Origin: Henricia sp. BOLD:AAB3569 | Lineage: Eukaryota > Echinodermata > Asteroidea > Spinulosida > Echinasteridae | NCBI GenBank assembly: GCA_037783545.1 | Contig: JBBELK010000060.1 | Location: 4,154,001 to 4,218,000 of the forward strand | Length of the DNA stretch: 64,000 nucleotides | Reading direction: 5' to 3' | In this document: one piece after another, positions 45,701-54,000 of the stretch | Layout of the letters: the number at the start of each line of letters is the position of its first letter | Position numbering within the stretch: the stretch's first letter is position 1 | Notes under the pieces: model-generated | The model's input: only the letters and a program-made list of their open reading frames with translations | Database searches by the model: none | What the model was told of the DNA's origin: nothing | Program-made: the position numbers and the translations under genes

Positions 45701-46798
45701 GTTATTCATGTGACAGATTATATTAAATTAAATACAGTGATAATCTGATAATTATTTATAGTTATTTCACTTTTAAGTTTCTAAATATTTCCCTACGCAG
45801 TGGCGTGTGGTTTGTGGAGCGCGTGTGGTCTATAGTGGGTATGAAGCGGGACTCCCAACTATGATCAATGTGTCTGTGTCCCTGGGCAAGGCACTTAATC
45901 CCAGTTGTCTCGTCAACCCAAGCGATATTTGATAAGCTGTTAGGGGAATGTCCCGATCTAAGTGCTAATAGGGTTGAGCGCCTGGCCAGCAGCCACCTAG
46001 TTGAAGCGAAATTATTCTGGTGATTCCCTGATGGCAGCGGTAATAATGGCAACAGCGCCAGGAGCACCCCGCGCTATATACAAATCCACCATTATTAGTA
46101 ATTATTCCTATACAGGCTTAATCTTGTATTTATTATTAACTATGATCCTAGATTTCTGGGAAGTTACCAACCGCTGTGTAACATCTTCGAGAAGATAACA
46201 TCCTACTTTAACACTGAAGAGGAGCTACAAGAGGTAATCTCACCAAATCGTACCTAATCGTGGGAAATTCGTGGCAAAAATCGCACAGTGGGAGGCCCGC
46301 TTAAATCTCAACAAAAACTCAGACGATGTTAACACGTTCTAGCGGGATCTGCCACGAATTTTCCAAAAGTTAAATTCTTGTTAAGCGGGCCTCCCACTGT
46401 GCGATTTTTGCCACGAATTAGTTACGATTAGGTACGATTTGGTACGAACCAAGTCGTAGCTAATCGTTGGAAATTTGTAATCATATGGACATTATCGGGA
46501 TTTGAAATGGTGACCTCTGATGAGTTGGCTCCATCAAAGGTCAACATTCCATGCACTTTGTGGTGTTTAATGGACTTGTGTGTTCTGAAAGAGAAACACT
46601 AATTTTCAAAGCTGTGAAACTAATATTAATTTGACTATTGTTTTGTGTGCTTTTTAGTTGCTTGACTTTGGGCGTAACCATAATGTCGATGCCTTGTTGT
46701 ATACATACGACGAAGCTGTGATCTCGACAAAGGTCAATATAAGATGGATGAGGGACAACGCAGCCAACATGCAGGAATGGTTCGCATCGCTCATTTGA
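27075..46798 (+). CDS. Gene B: M1-family membrane aminopeptidase paralogue with altered start and GXMEN motif
   Basis: Coding segments: 27075-27778, 27907-28180, 28868-28988, 29694-29842, 33093-33206, 34235-34369, 35705-35836, 36331-36509, 39663-39760, 40157-40293, 41322-41543, 43052-43134, 43853-43978, 44227-44394, 45547-45687, 46152-46233, 46658-46798; total 3006 nt. Numbering from GTG 27075: membrane helix about 20-44, Gln/Ala/Pro/Thr repeat stalk, D-G-M-E-N at 377-381 in place of GAMEN, HEVAH 411-415, third ligand E434, Tyr497 in YNKGAS. The frame reaches a stop at 26961 upstream without an ATG; GTG 27075 aligns exactly with gene C's ATG. Zinc site and reading frame are intact, so the gene may be expressed from an unseen upstream exon or a near-cognate start, or it may be losing function. 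Polyadenylation signal at 46865. Confidence 0.84.
27236..27350 (+). repeat. Coding minisatellite in gene B stalk
   Basis: In-frame repeats of ACACAGGCCCCG and related 12-15 nt units encode Gln/Ala/Pro/Thr repeats ([11 protein letters not shown]), a likely O-glycosylated stalk absent from A and C. Copy number may vary between individuals. Confidence 0.85.
27907..28180 (+). CDS. Gene B exon 2
   Basis: Residues 235-326 with [15 protein letters not shown]. Preceded by an unusually short intron (128 bp). 274 nt, closely similar to gene C exon 2. Confidence 0.92.
28181..28867. other. Gene B intron 2
   Basis: Only a G/A-rich tract (28496-28526) stands out. 28590-28690 resembles a degraded SINE on the minus strand (GAGGCAATTCATGGCAAAGTGCCTTGCC). 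Confidence 0.45.
28868..28988 (+). CDS. Gene B exon 3
   Basis: Residues 327-366, [13 protein letters not shown]...YPLAKQ. Acceptor CATACAG, donor GTACCA. Confidence 0.9.
29384..29455 (+). repeat. Degenerate tRNA-like sequence
   Basis: GCAGCTCATCTGATAGAGCA and AGGGTTCTAATCC echo tRNA A and B boxes; stems do not form. Probably an old SINE. Gene B intron 3. Confidence 0.45.
29694..29842 (+). CDS. Gene B exon 4: DGMEN and HEVAH
   Basis: Residues 367-416. The substrate-binding motif reads [10 protein letters not shown], so GA of GAMEN is replaced by DG while MEN is kept. HEVAHQ (411-416) is intact. Confidence 0.92.
30239..30272 (+). repeat. (AAT)n microsatellite
   Basis: About 11 imperfect AAT triplets in gene B intron 4. 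Confidence 0.9.
31010..31150. mobile_element. MITE-like palindrome (GCGGCCATGACAGGGG family)
   Basis: CACCGGCGGCCATGACAGGGG at the left is mirrored by CCCCTGTCATGGCCGCCGTG at the right. Related halves at 36600-36650, 39115-39230 and 49692-50060. Confidence 0.7.
31390..32440. repeat. Region of CGTGA/TTTCACG words with a 120-bp direct duplication
   Basis: 31872-31998 and 32235-32353 are direct copies (ACGAGGTTTAATAACGGAAA..., CGTATTAACGCT). ACGTG, GTGAAA and TTTCACG words recur throughout. Possibly one large element with subterminal repeats. Confidence 0.6.
32666..32814. mobile_element. Palindromic MITE, GCGGGCCTCCCACTGTGCGA family, copy 1
   Basis: Full-length inverted repeat of about 149 bp: GCGGGCCTCCCACTGTGCGA at the left and its complement at the right, with GTACGATT words inside. 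Preceded by TTAA. Confidence 0.85.
33093..33206 (+). CDS. Gene B exon 5: third zinc ligand
   Basis: Residues 417-454, [20 protein letters not shown] with Glu434. Acceptor TTTAAG after a T tract. Confidence 0.92.
33207..34234. other. Gene B intron 5
   Basis: Has repeated CCAAGATGG-like words (AAGATGGCGGCCA, CAAGACGGTGGCC) spaced by about 150-300 bp, perhaps old repeats; nothing else recognised. Confidence 0.4.
34235..34369 (+). CDS. Gene B exon 6
   Basis: Residues 455-499. Divergent from A and C and one codon shorter, but ends AYNK, keeping Tyr497. Donor GTGTGA. Confidence 0.8.
35049..35137. mobile_element. Short palindromic MITE (CACTATGAGCAACTAACAAT), copy 1
   Basis: ACTATGAGCAACTAACAATG is mirrored across about 90 bp by ATTTTTAGTTGCTCATAGTG. 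Gene B intron 6. Confidence 0.85.
35150..35590. mobile_element. Inverted-repeat element (AGACGCTTGGTGGCAGCAAAC termini)
   Basis: 35156-35260 is inverted at about 35490-35585. The interior (CCATGCGCCGGCCGCC, CATTGCTTGGCC...) resembles 58620-58765 in inverse orientation, so it is dispersed. Confidence 0.7.
35705..35836 (+). CDS. Gene B exon 7
   Basis: Residues 500-543, [17 protein letters not shown]...NANAEHLW. 132 nt; donor GTACAT is weak but positionally homologous to gene A. Confidence 0.9.
36021..36183. mobile_element. Same MITE family, copy 2
   Basis: Same termini in gene B intron 7; a partial third arm follows at 36187-36255. Confidence 0.85.
36331..36509 (+). CDS. Gene B exon 8
   Basis: Residues 544-602, [20 protein letters not shown]. 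Two codons longer than in A; the split glycine codon is completed in exon 9. Confidence 0.9.
36817..36931. mobile_element. Palindromic MITE (CCAATTTCATGGAA termini)
   Basis: CCAATTTCATGGAA..TTAGCACACAAATTTGTTTAGCACAG is mirrored by CTGTGCTAAACAAA...CCATGAAATTGG. Gene B intron 8. Confidence 0.8.
37177..37345. repeat. Degenerate minisatellite (CGAAGTGG / TTGGGGCGAA)
   Basis: Repeated TTTCGCCC, CGAAGTGGCATTTGGGCGA and TTTGGGGCGAAATGGCA units of about 20-27 bp. Explains the repetitive Pro/Lys minus-strand open frame. Confidence 0.75.
37727..38650. mobile_element. Long-TIR mariner/IS630-like element with transposase remnant
   Basis: 37727-37900 is inverted at about 38490-38640 (CAGAGGGTATGGGC, GGTCACGCATCACTGAGCAC, GGGGGTTGGTTCAC). 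A CAGGGTGTTTAAAAAAAAGG end-like sequence lies at 37686. Gene B intron 8. Confidence 0.65.
37811..38374 (+). pseudogene. Transposase C-terminal remnant
   Basis: Within an open frame of 187 residues, [18 protein letters not shown] resembles the end of mariner/IS630-type transposases just before the 'WPPRSPDL' motif, which here is garbled; the frame is patched with non-transposase sequence. Degraded, inactive. Confidence 0.5.
38651..39662. other. Rest of gene B intron 8
   Basis: Apart from a GCGGCCATGACAGGGG-family half-site near 39115-39230, nothing recognised. Confidence 0.4.
39663..39760 (+). CDS. Gene B exon 9
   Basis: Residues 603-635, [17 protein letters not shown]. Donor GTTAGT. Confidence 0.88.
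40157..40293 (+). CDS. Gene B exon 10
   Basis: Residues 636-681 with [13 protein letters not shown]. 137 nt as in gene A. Confidence 0.92.
40313..40460. mobile_element. MITE of the same family, copy 3 (complete)
   Basis: Intact inverted termini (GACCGTATCGAATAGC...GCTATTCGATACGGTC), in gene B intron 10 about 20 bp after exon 10. Confidence 0.8.
40645..40935 (+). mobile_element. SINE-like copy
   Basis: GGGTTTGAAACCTCCCGAGG followed by GAGCAAGGCGCTTAGCACC and a TTATTATT tail. Gene B intron 10. Confidence 0.5.
40981..41014 (+). repeat. Poly-G tract
   Basis: About 34 bases of nearly pure G in gene B intron 10. Confidence 0.9.
41322..41543 (+). CDS. Gene B exon 11: divergent Arg-rich helical segment
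   Basis: Residues 682-755. VFSEEN start and [16 protein letters not shown] resemble the M1 helix that normally begins 'R.qllDD...ar.g.l'. The second half is Arg-rich and not conserved with A. Confidence 0.8.
41782..41875. mobile_element. Same palindromic MITE, copy 2
   Basis: Same termini and core (AATTGGGCACA...CCATTGTTA), in gene B intron 11. Confidence 0.85.
42240..42450. repeat. Inverted and tandem ACAAGTC words
   Basis: GTTGTAGTCGAGTCCATCAC at about 42249 is mirrored at about 42435-42455, with repeated CACAAGTC units between. Gene B intron 11. Confidence 0.65.
43052..43134 (+). CDS. Gene B exon 12
   Basis: Residues 756-782, [16 protein letters not shown]. One codon shorter than A. Confidence 0.87.
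43135..43852. other. Gene B intron 12
   Basis: 718 bp without a recognisable gene or element. Confidence 0.5.
43853..43978 (+). CDS. Gene B exon 13
   Basis: Residues 783-824, [19 protein letters not shown]. Acceptor TGACAG, donor GTAAGT. Confidence 0.88.
44227..44394 (+). CDS. Gene B exon 14
   Basis: Residues 825-880, [19 protein letters not shown]. 168 nt, same as gene A. Confidence 0.9.
44700..45420. mobile_element. Harbinger-like nonautonomous element rich in AGCAATTGC words
   Basis: Begins GGGCGGAATACATAAAAAC and ends with TTTTTATGAATTCGGCCC, flanked by ATT on both sides (44697-44699, 45421-45423). Many AAGCAAAAGC and AGCAATTGC words near both ends. Termini share the GGSC..AT..CATAAAA pattern with the element at 21841-23059. 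Confidence 0.75.
45421..45475 (+). repeat. Short tandem repeat (CATTGCGTCAGC-CGTCGACG)
   Basis: Two units of ATTGCGTCAGC(A/G)CGTCGACG, a CG-rich pair directly after the Harbinger-like element. Confidence 0.8.
45547..45687 (+). CDS. Gene B exon 15
   Basis: Residues 881-927, [19 protein letters not shown]. 141 nt as in gene A. Confidence 0.9.
45820..46105 (+). mobile_element. SINE-like copy
   Basis: CCCTGGGCAAGGCACTTAATCCCAGTTG core, ending near CGCTATATACAAATCCACC and ATTATTAG. Gene B intron 15. Confidence 0.5.
46152..46233 (+). CDS. Gene B exon 16
   Basis: Residues 928-955, [25 protein letters not shown] arm starts directly after the donor site. Confidence 0.87.
46234..46475. mobile_element. 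Same MITE family, two outward-facing arms (copies 3 and 4)
   Basis: GTGGGAGGCCCGC ends the first arm at about 46300 and GCGGGCCTCCCACTG starts the second at about 46384, the reverse of the normal arrangement, so two copies or a rearranged one. Begins at the exon 16 donor of gene B. Confidence 0.75.
46658..46798 (+). CDS. Gene B exon 17 and stop
   Basis: Residues 956-1001 and [19 protein letters not shown] is the typical M1 C-terminus. Confidence 0.9.
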   Translation: MLDFGRNHNVDALLYTYDEAVISTKVNIRWMRDNAANMQEWFASLI

Positions 46799-47548
46799 AC
46801 AAGAAACGAGAAAATAACAAAATGATTGTGCTGTAGCTTTAGGAATCTTTCACCATCAGTCTTTAATAAAATCAGTCTTAATTAACGTGTGCCTTAAAAA
46901 GTAGATACCATGTAGGGTTTTCTTGCTGCATATAAGCTTACGATTCGTATAGGCCTACTTTTCCCACGGCAATTTGCTTTCTGCTTTTCAATTTGCGCTT
47001 CTGCTTTTCTAGATGCAATATTTCAAATAAAATACCAATTTAAGTGTAATACTATTGAAACTACACAATTGTATGTATAGAATATAATATCTTTTAATAA
47101 TTTTAATAAGTTGTAACTTTTGCAAGAATTAATATTTTTTAAATTTATTAAAATTAGCTTAATTTAAGACTGGCTGTCATGTAGTTTGAAAAATACAGAG
47201 AATATAGCTACGCGCGCGTATATTCAGTTTGAACCATAATATGTTTGGAACATAAATATAGCGTTGTGCTAGATATAGATAACGATATTGGTAATAAAGA
47301 TTATTGTTGGCGATTGGTGATAAAGATAATTGTTGGCGTTTTCAGAAGATGTCGTAATTGAAGTCAAAGCATGCATTTATAAGTTTAACTTGAGATTCTG
47401 CGTGATCATTCGCTTATTTATCAATAACATTTTGCCAAGTATAGTTTTATAGTTTTTGGCAACAGTAAAATGAATTATTATATGCAAATATGCTCTATAA
47501 TTAACGGTCGACTATCTGAGTTCAACCAACTGTTAACTAGCTGCTAAC
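46799..47548. other. Gene B 3' flank
   Basis: A+T-rich sequence after the polyadenylation signal. Nothing else recognised. Confidence 0.5.
46865..46870 (+). terminator. Polyadenylation signal of gene B
   Basis: AATAAA, 67 bp past the TGA of gene B, in T-rich DNA. Confidence 0.6.
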
Positions 47549-47550
47549 TA

Positions 47551-48408
47551 TACTCTCCAACAAAAGAAACTGTGCATGGTAAAAATTGCTGTATTTTTTC
47601 AAGTAGGTGGAAAATAAACACCAAATTCACAGACAATATTCTCTGACATTGATAGAAAAAGGTTATGCACTCAAAACCTGCTCATGGCATAGTGCAGGAC
47701 TTAGGCATGCCTGGGTGTTGATTTCACAATAGGGGTCCTACAGGTTGTTATGTAACATAATTCCATAAAGTTCAGGTCTCGTTAGCAAGCCGTATAAAAG
47801 GACTACCCAAAAGTCAGAAGAGCATTTTGCAAGATTGTGTCCAGTACTCAAAACGTCATGCCGCGTCTGTCCTTAGCTGACCGTCATCAGGCCATTGGAA
47901 TGTTGCGGGCCGGAATGAGTCAAGGCGAGGTTGCAGCACACTTTCAATGTCACCGAAACACCATTTCAGCACTTGTGAGAAGGCAGAGAGAGCGAAATGA
48001 TGTACTGCCATGGCCAGCAAACTCACCAGATCTCAATCCGATTGAGATGGAGATGGATGAGATGGAGCGCCGATTACGTCGTCTTCCTCAGCAGCCAACA
48101 AACCTGCAACAGCTTGGTAGAGATCTCGTCCAGGTGTGGAATGACATCCCACAAGATTTTCATGCGCGTGTTTATTGGCTCCATGAGGCGAAGATGCACT
48201 CGATACTGACTTTGTGACTTCAATATTGGCAAGTCAGTTTTCAGCAACCTCTGAGAACACGAAAAACACATTTTGTACATTTCAAGTTCGGTTAACCATT
48301 TGAAAGATTTCATGGACTTTCATTAACAGTTTATTCCAGCGAGTTACCTGCCATGGCTGAAAAAATACAGCAATTTTTATCATGCACAGTTTCTTTTGTT
48401 GGAGAGTA
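47551..48408. mobile_element. Internally deleted Tc1-type transposon
   Basis: TIRs of about 50 bp start TACTCTCCAACAAAAGAAAC and are mirrored at 48381-48408, with TA repeats at both edges. The length of about 858 bp is roughly half that of a full Tc1 element. Carries the open frame at 47858-48217. Confidence 0.85.
47858..48217 (+). CDS. Truncated Tc1-type transposase: DNA-binding head fused to C-terminal tail
   Basis: 119 residues. The first half (MPRLSLADRHQAIGMLRAG, HFQCHRNTISALVRR) is a helix-turn-helix of Tc1 transposases; it runs straight into LPWPANSPDLNPIE and a C-terminal segment. The catalytic middle with the first two acidic residues is missing, so it cannot transpose. The deletion keeps the frame open. 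It could bind its own TIRs, but that is inference; expression is unknown. Confidence 0.8.
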   Translation: MPRLSLADRHQAIGMLRAGMSQGEVAAHFQCHRNTISALVRRQRERNDVLPWPANSPDLNPIEMEMDEMERRLRRLPQQPTNLQQLGRDLVQVWNDIPQDFHARVYWLHEAKMHSILTL

Positions 48409-49690
48409 TATATACATTATAACGTGATGGTGTTTTTCATTTTTATAAAGTTAGCAATAAACCCAAATTCGTGCTCTAATCGTGCGTGTTGCAGGTCACT
48501 GACTGCCATTTATTTCGGAAGTGTATTTTTTAACAATCACTTAATTTAACCAGTCTCTCAAATTTATCGTATTCTTTTGAATGACCTGTCAAAAATTAAT
48601 CTCTTAATCAACAAACTGTGACCCCTTAATTGTTAAAGTTGGCGGTTAGTGGTACTTTTTGGTCATTGGTTTGAATTCCACGTAGGCCACAAAATTGTGT
48701 GAATCTCGGTTTTCACACGCCTTATCAAAACGGCCCGCCAAAATGTAGCCTATTGTGCATATTAAAAGAGTCATAGTTTGGGAGTCACCAGCCAATTTCC
48801 CAAAAAAGTAACTTGCCCAATTTTTAAAAACAGAATATCTTGTGCAAAACTATTGCAAGATTTGTTGCAAAAAAACTTGCGTATAACGGTCAAGTTTGTT
48901 AAATCGTTTGCAGGTTGGTGTACATGTAGTGGTATTTTGGCCCATGGTTTGAATCTCGCTTAAGGCACAAAAATGTATTGGAGTTTTTTGCAGTCTCTGC
49001 TTAATCCATTTGGGATTTTCTATACGGCCCTGTGTGCTTCATTCTCTAAAACTGCGCATTTGTTCATCTTGTCTCAAATATCTACACGTATCTGTAATTG
49101 GTATCAATGACGGTGTTGATTTGGTTAAAATGATACATGTGAAATGACGACAGAAGCTGTGATTGGTTTTATTATTTTTTAAATTTGGATTCGCCTTTGA
49201 AGAATGGCTGACAAAGTCCATGCTTGATGACTTGATGTGTACTTTGACCGTGACAGAGTTTACAAACAAGAGACTTGTGATCTGTGTCATGTGAGTCAAA
49301 TAAAAAGCCGATTGCACCTTGGTGTGTTTCGCCCTCTTCAGCCAAAATTCACTAAAACTGAACAAAACTGAACAACATGGATAAGCAGGAAGATCGGTAA
49401 GATGTTGGTATTAATGGTATTTGGTTCATTGGCATTTCATGATTAGCTTCGAAAGACAATATGTTCCGCTTGGCCTGTCAGTTCTGTTTGGTTCGGATCG
49501 TTCTACTGCTTTTATAAAAAATCCTAGTGTATATCGCATTGTGAAAACAGTGAATTGTGACGTATATAGGCAATGCACAAATTATATATTAACAAGTTAA
49601 AAAGCAAATAACTAGAACTGCATAGTAAATAAGCGAGTTCGTATAACTCACAGGCAACAAAGTTACCCGTGTGGGAAAATGTGCAAAAGG
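48409..49690. other. B-C intergenic sequence
   Basis: A+T-rich, no gene recognised. A minus-strand open frame at 49039-49365 has no family match I can name. Confidence 0.5.
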
Positions 49691-49691
49691 T

Positions 49692-50060
49692 GTCTATAGA
49701 TTCTTTGCACTGGTGGCCATGACAGGGGCAGGTTTTCATATATTTAAATGATATGACAATAGATATACAAAGTGTCTATACTCGTAACCCGTGCAAAGGG
49801 TCGATTTTTAGCCGCTGAACGTTTGTAATCGTCCCCTTTATAGACATTTCCCCCGTTTAATTTTTTTTTACTGAATCTTCGATGCACAATGGCTAATTTG
49901 TCCCGCACACGCCCATAAACTATAATTTCTTTGCACGACGGCCATCTTAGGGCAAAATCGTCACAATGTCACCATGTGTCATGCATGGGTATATAGGCAC
50001 TTTGTAGACGTGCTGTTACTTCATTTAAATAAGAAAACCTGCCACTCCCCTCCCCATCCC
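49692..50060. mobile_element. Rearranged MITE halves (GCGGCCATGACAGGGG family)
   Basis: TTTGCACTGGTGGCCATGAC near 49708 and an inverse AAGAAAACCTGCCACTCCCC near 50030, with another GCACGACGGCCATCTTAGGG at 49934. Upstream of gene C. Confidence 0.5.
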
Positions 50061-50352
50061 AATGGACGCTAATGCAAAGGGACTATTCATACGCGAGGGC
50101 GGGATGACGTCAGGCGCAGTGAAGACGTTTTGTTTTCCACTTAGTAACACATAGCAACAGGTTTAAAACAAATGGTCCACTAATTCGGGCTTCACGCTCA
50201 ATGAACTGTTCACTTTCACGTAAATAAAGATGGGAACATGATCAAGGCTGTATCGGAAGTTCCCGGATGTCCGTGCTACTCTATATGCGTCGTAAGTTGT
50301 CACAAATGTGCATGCGTACTTCACAATTACGAACTTACTTATTGTTTAAGTA

Positions 50353-50360
50353 TATATAAA
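50353..50360 (+). promoter_or_regulatory. TATA-like box of gene C
   Basis: TATATAAA lies 85 bp upstream of the gene C start codon, a spacing consistent with a short 5' leader. No comparable box is evident close to the starts of A or B. Confidence 0.5.
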
Positions 50361-50444
50361 ACGTAGCAAATAATTTTGTACATCTGTGTCAGGACGACAC
50401 TCACAGAAGATATACACAGGCGCGGAAAAGAGAAAAGATACACA

Positions 50445-51049
50445 ATGGACGAGCATCTAGTAGACGATATCACCACGCGTAAAGGGAAGAAAATTCAATG
50501 TAGTCTGGTAACGCTCACCTTCACTATACTCACGGTGTGCGTGCTGGTGGCGGCAGCCATACTGATGACCTACTACATTCCGCGGACGTCGTTGAAAGCA
50601 CCTCAAAATGCCACAGATGGGCTTGCCCAGCGGCTCATGAAAGGCCGGCTGCCCAAGACAGTGCTACCGAGACGGTACGAAGTCAACATGCGGCCCTACC
50701 TGTATGAAGACGACGTGGTCTACTCCAAGCTTGGGAAGAGGTTCACCTTCGACGGTTGGGTCAGGATAAAAGTGGAGTGCATCCAGCCTACGGATGAGAT
50801 TACCTTGCACTCCAGGAACCTCGCAATCCACGGGTCGCCAACAGTTGTCCCCTTGAGTAATCCAGACGAAAAGGATGTATTTCAGAGCTACACGATGATA
50901 GAGGAATACGCCTTCATGGTTCTAAAGCTGAAGCAGTTACTAATGCCCCACCAGGAATACGAGGTCTACATCGAGTTTTCCGGTAATCTTGATAATGATC
51001 TGATTGGTTTTTATCCCAGCAGCTACCTGGATTCTTCCAACATTACCAG
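50445..51049 (+). CDS. Gene C exon 1
   Basis: Residues 1-201: tail, anchor, short stalk, [18 protein letters not shown]. Positions 50640-50845 are about 95% identical to 587-792 of gene A, while the flanks differ much more. Donor GTCAGT. Confidence 0.9.
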
Positions 51050-54000
51050 GTCAGTTGTAAACTAATTTAGCATGCATCATTACATAAAACAACCTTAAAT
51101 GTGACCCTCCAGAACAAAACCAGTCACGTGTGTCAATTTCTTTGGGAAGAAAAACGAGATTTTGTGTTCTCCCGAAGGGGAATCATTAACTAAATGTTGA
51201 TACCAGACACAATTGCGGAATCCTCGTTTGTCTTGCAATGGTGATCAAATGTTTCGACGCATTTGAAGAGTAACATATGACCCAAAAAAACGAACAACAC
51301 AAATTCATACCATCTCAGCCCCAAAGGTCCAAATCTGCATTCCCTAACCCCTCAACGCCGAACTCACTTTATACCTCTGCAAAAAGACAATATAGACCAA
51401 CATTGCATATACAGGGTGTATCAGAAAAAGGTTTGGAACTGGGTATATGGAACTGGATAACCTGGAGACGAATAGGAACCAAAGTCGCCCTTCTCAGGCT
51501 GAACAGAGCAGTGATCAGGGGTGAATTTTTGGTGTTACGCTATAAGCGTTCAAATCTGTGTGAAGAAAAAGGCGGTCACGTGTAGACGACTGAGGGGCTA
51601 TCTGAAAAGCTGATAGCAAAAAAAAGACATGTCAAATTGACCTCTCATGCTCCTTGATCCTGTTTTGCATCTTCCATTTTTATGCGCAAGTAATTTTGAG
51701 CTGTTTACAAAACTAGCCCGTATTCGGTCAGGCGTGAAATTCCCAACATGATGACGACGTTAATGGAAACATGAAACCTATGTCTATCGATATGAACCAA
51801 TTTTCAAAAAATAATACAATTTTCATTTTATCTACAATTTTATGAGTGTCTACTTTTTTTTCTGATGTCACCCTGTCTATAAAAAAAGGACATTATGATT
51901 AGACGCATTGAATTTTCTAAGAGCTGCGAGTGCGTTTAGTTTTGTATGAGATGGGTTTATGTATCGCCATGTTTTAAACCACAGACTTATTTTGAAAACA
52001 CACAAATGATTCTTTGATGCAGATTTTATTTTGGAGAGTTTTATGCAAAGCTAATTTCATAATTGTTTTAACTTTTACAGATACATAGCCACAACACACA
52101 TGGAAGGACCTTACGCGCGCAAGGCCCTGCCGTGTTTTGACGAACCGAGTTTCAAGGCGACATTTGATGTTCAGTTGGAGCATCGTAGCGACATGCAGGG
52201 TCTCTCCAACGGCATGGAGATGAAAACAGAGATCATCGATGACCACTGGTCCAGGACGTTCTTTGAGACCGTGCACTTCATGCCCACCTACCTACTAGCA
52301 TTCATCGTGCACGACTTTTCTTACATCAATGTGACCAATGACCACGGGTGTTTGGTATGTATGTTTGGGGTGTATGGGATATGATATGTTGCAACAAAGA
52401 TACTTTACTTTTTGAAGTAGGAGAAACAATGACAGAAAAACACAATAAACCAGCGCAATATTTTTCCTGTGTAAAATGGCAAATTTGTGGGAGAAATTGC
52501 CAAGTGAAGGTGCTTTTTACCATCCATTAAACACAAAAAAACATGGATGGATTTTTCAGGTTTTCTGATGTATTACTGCTAAAATTTCTACAAGGCAGTT
52601 TATCACCATTATTCTTTAGTTATGCTGAGACAAACGAACGAGACAAAACGCCAAATGGTTTTTTGTTCTCTGTCGGCGTACAAGGTTTTATTGAGTCTTC
52701 GTTAAAACATGACATGTGACCAAAAGTTCAGATTTAGATGAATGCACAGCGGTTTACCAAACAAGTGTTTATATAATACACTGTACCAAATAACTGTTGA
52801 TAGAATACCGAAGATGGGGTAGGCTTATCAATACCCCCAGGGTAGGCATATCAATACCCTGTACAATACCCTAGTTTACTCGATTACTTTTAATTACATT
52901 TAGTCTAGTTTACTACAATTGATGAGATTGGGTAGGCTTATCAATACCCACAGGCATATCAATACCCTAGTTTACTACAATTGATGAGATTGGGTAGGCT
53001 TATCAATACCCACAGGGTAGGCCTATCAATACCCTGCACAATACCCTAGTTTACTCGATTACTTTAAATTACATTCAGTCTAGTTTACTACAACAGACTA
53101 CAAAAGTGTGACGTCAGTTGCCAACACACAAAGGGTGACGTTTTCACCTTATCCCTGCGCAATTACGTTTAAGGCGCATCCATGTTCCGCAGCGGTACCG
53201 CAGCGGTACCTCAGCGGAAGTGAATGTGCTCTGTTAAGTCTACATGTAGTTTACTCGATAACTTTTGATTACATTTATTACTACAATTGATGATATTGGG
53301 TAGGCTTATCAATACATGTACCCTGCACAATTACGTCCAAGGCACATCCATGTTCCGCAGCGGTACACTCAGCGGAAGTGGATGTGCTTTGTAAAGTCTA
53401 GTTTACTCGATTACTTTTGATTACATTTATTTAGTAAGCAGTCATACTGTACGCATATGCACTGCAGATTGAGCCTTAACTGTGTGTAACCGAGTCGGTG
53501 TACAATAAAAATTCATGACAACAGAGGGCATTCAAACCAACAGGTATACATTTGATTTATTTAATAAATTTATTTACATCGACACTTCAAGCTTAATTGT
53601 ATTATCAAATTGTTTAGCTCAATGTGCTCAGGTACTTTCACAAATGCAGAAAGTTAAAAAGGATTGTAAAACGGCACTATCAAACGATACCGTATAGCTT
53701 ATAAGTGTTAAATGACAGTCAACTAGCAGAAACTTGGCAGCACTACGGCTCAAGCACAGCCCGAAAGGCAGTGTCACGGGCAGTCAGGACAGAAAGAACT
53801 CACTAGACCAACAAGTAGCACTCCCTTATATCTGGTGTACAGTCATGGTGGATAATAAATAACAAAACATATTGTATCAGGAGGACATACCAAAAATACA
53901 AAAGAATTCCACAAGATGGTCACCACCCTCCAGCAATCAGGGTAGTGGCACAAACAACAATGAATGATCGGTATGTGCATTTTAAAAGATAAAACCAAAT

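Noticed and set aside
52815-53405. CRISPR array
   Set aside because: Repeats are of mixed length and spacing in an animal intron, with no unique spacers or cas genes.
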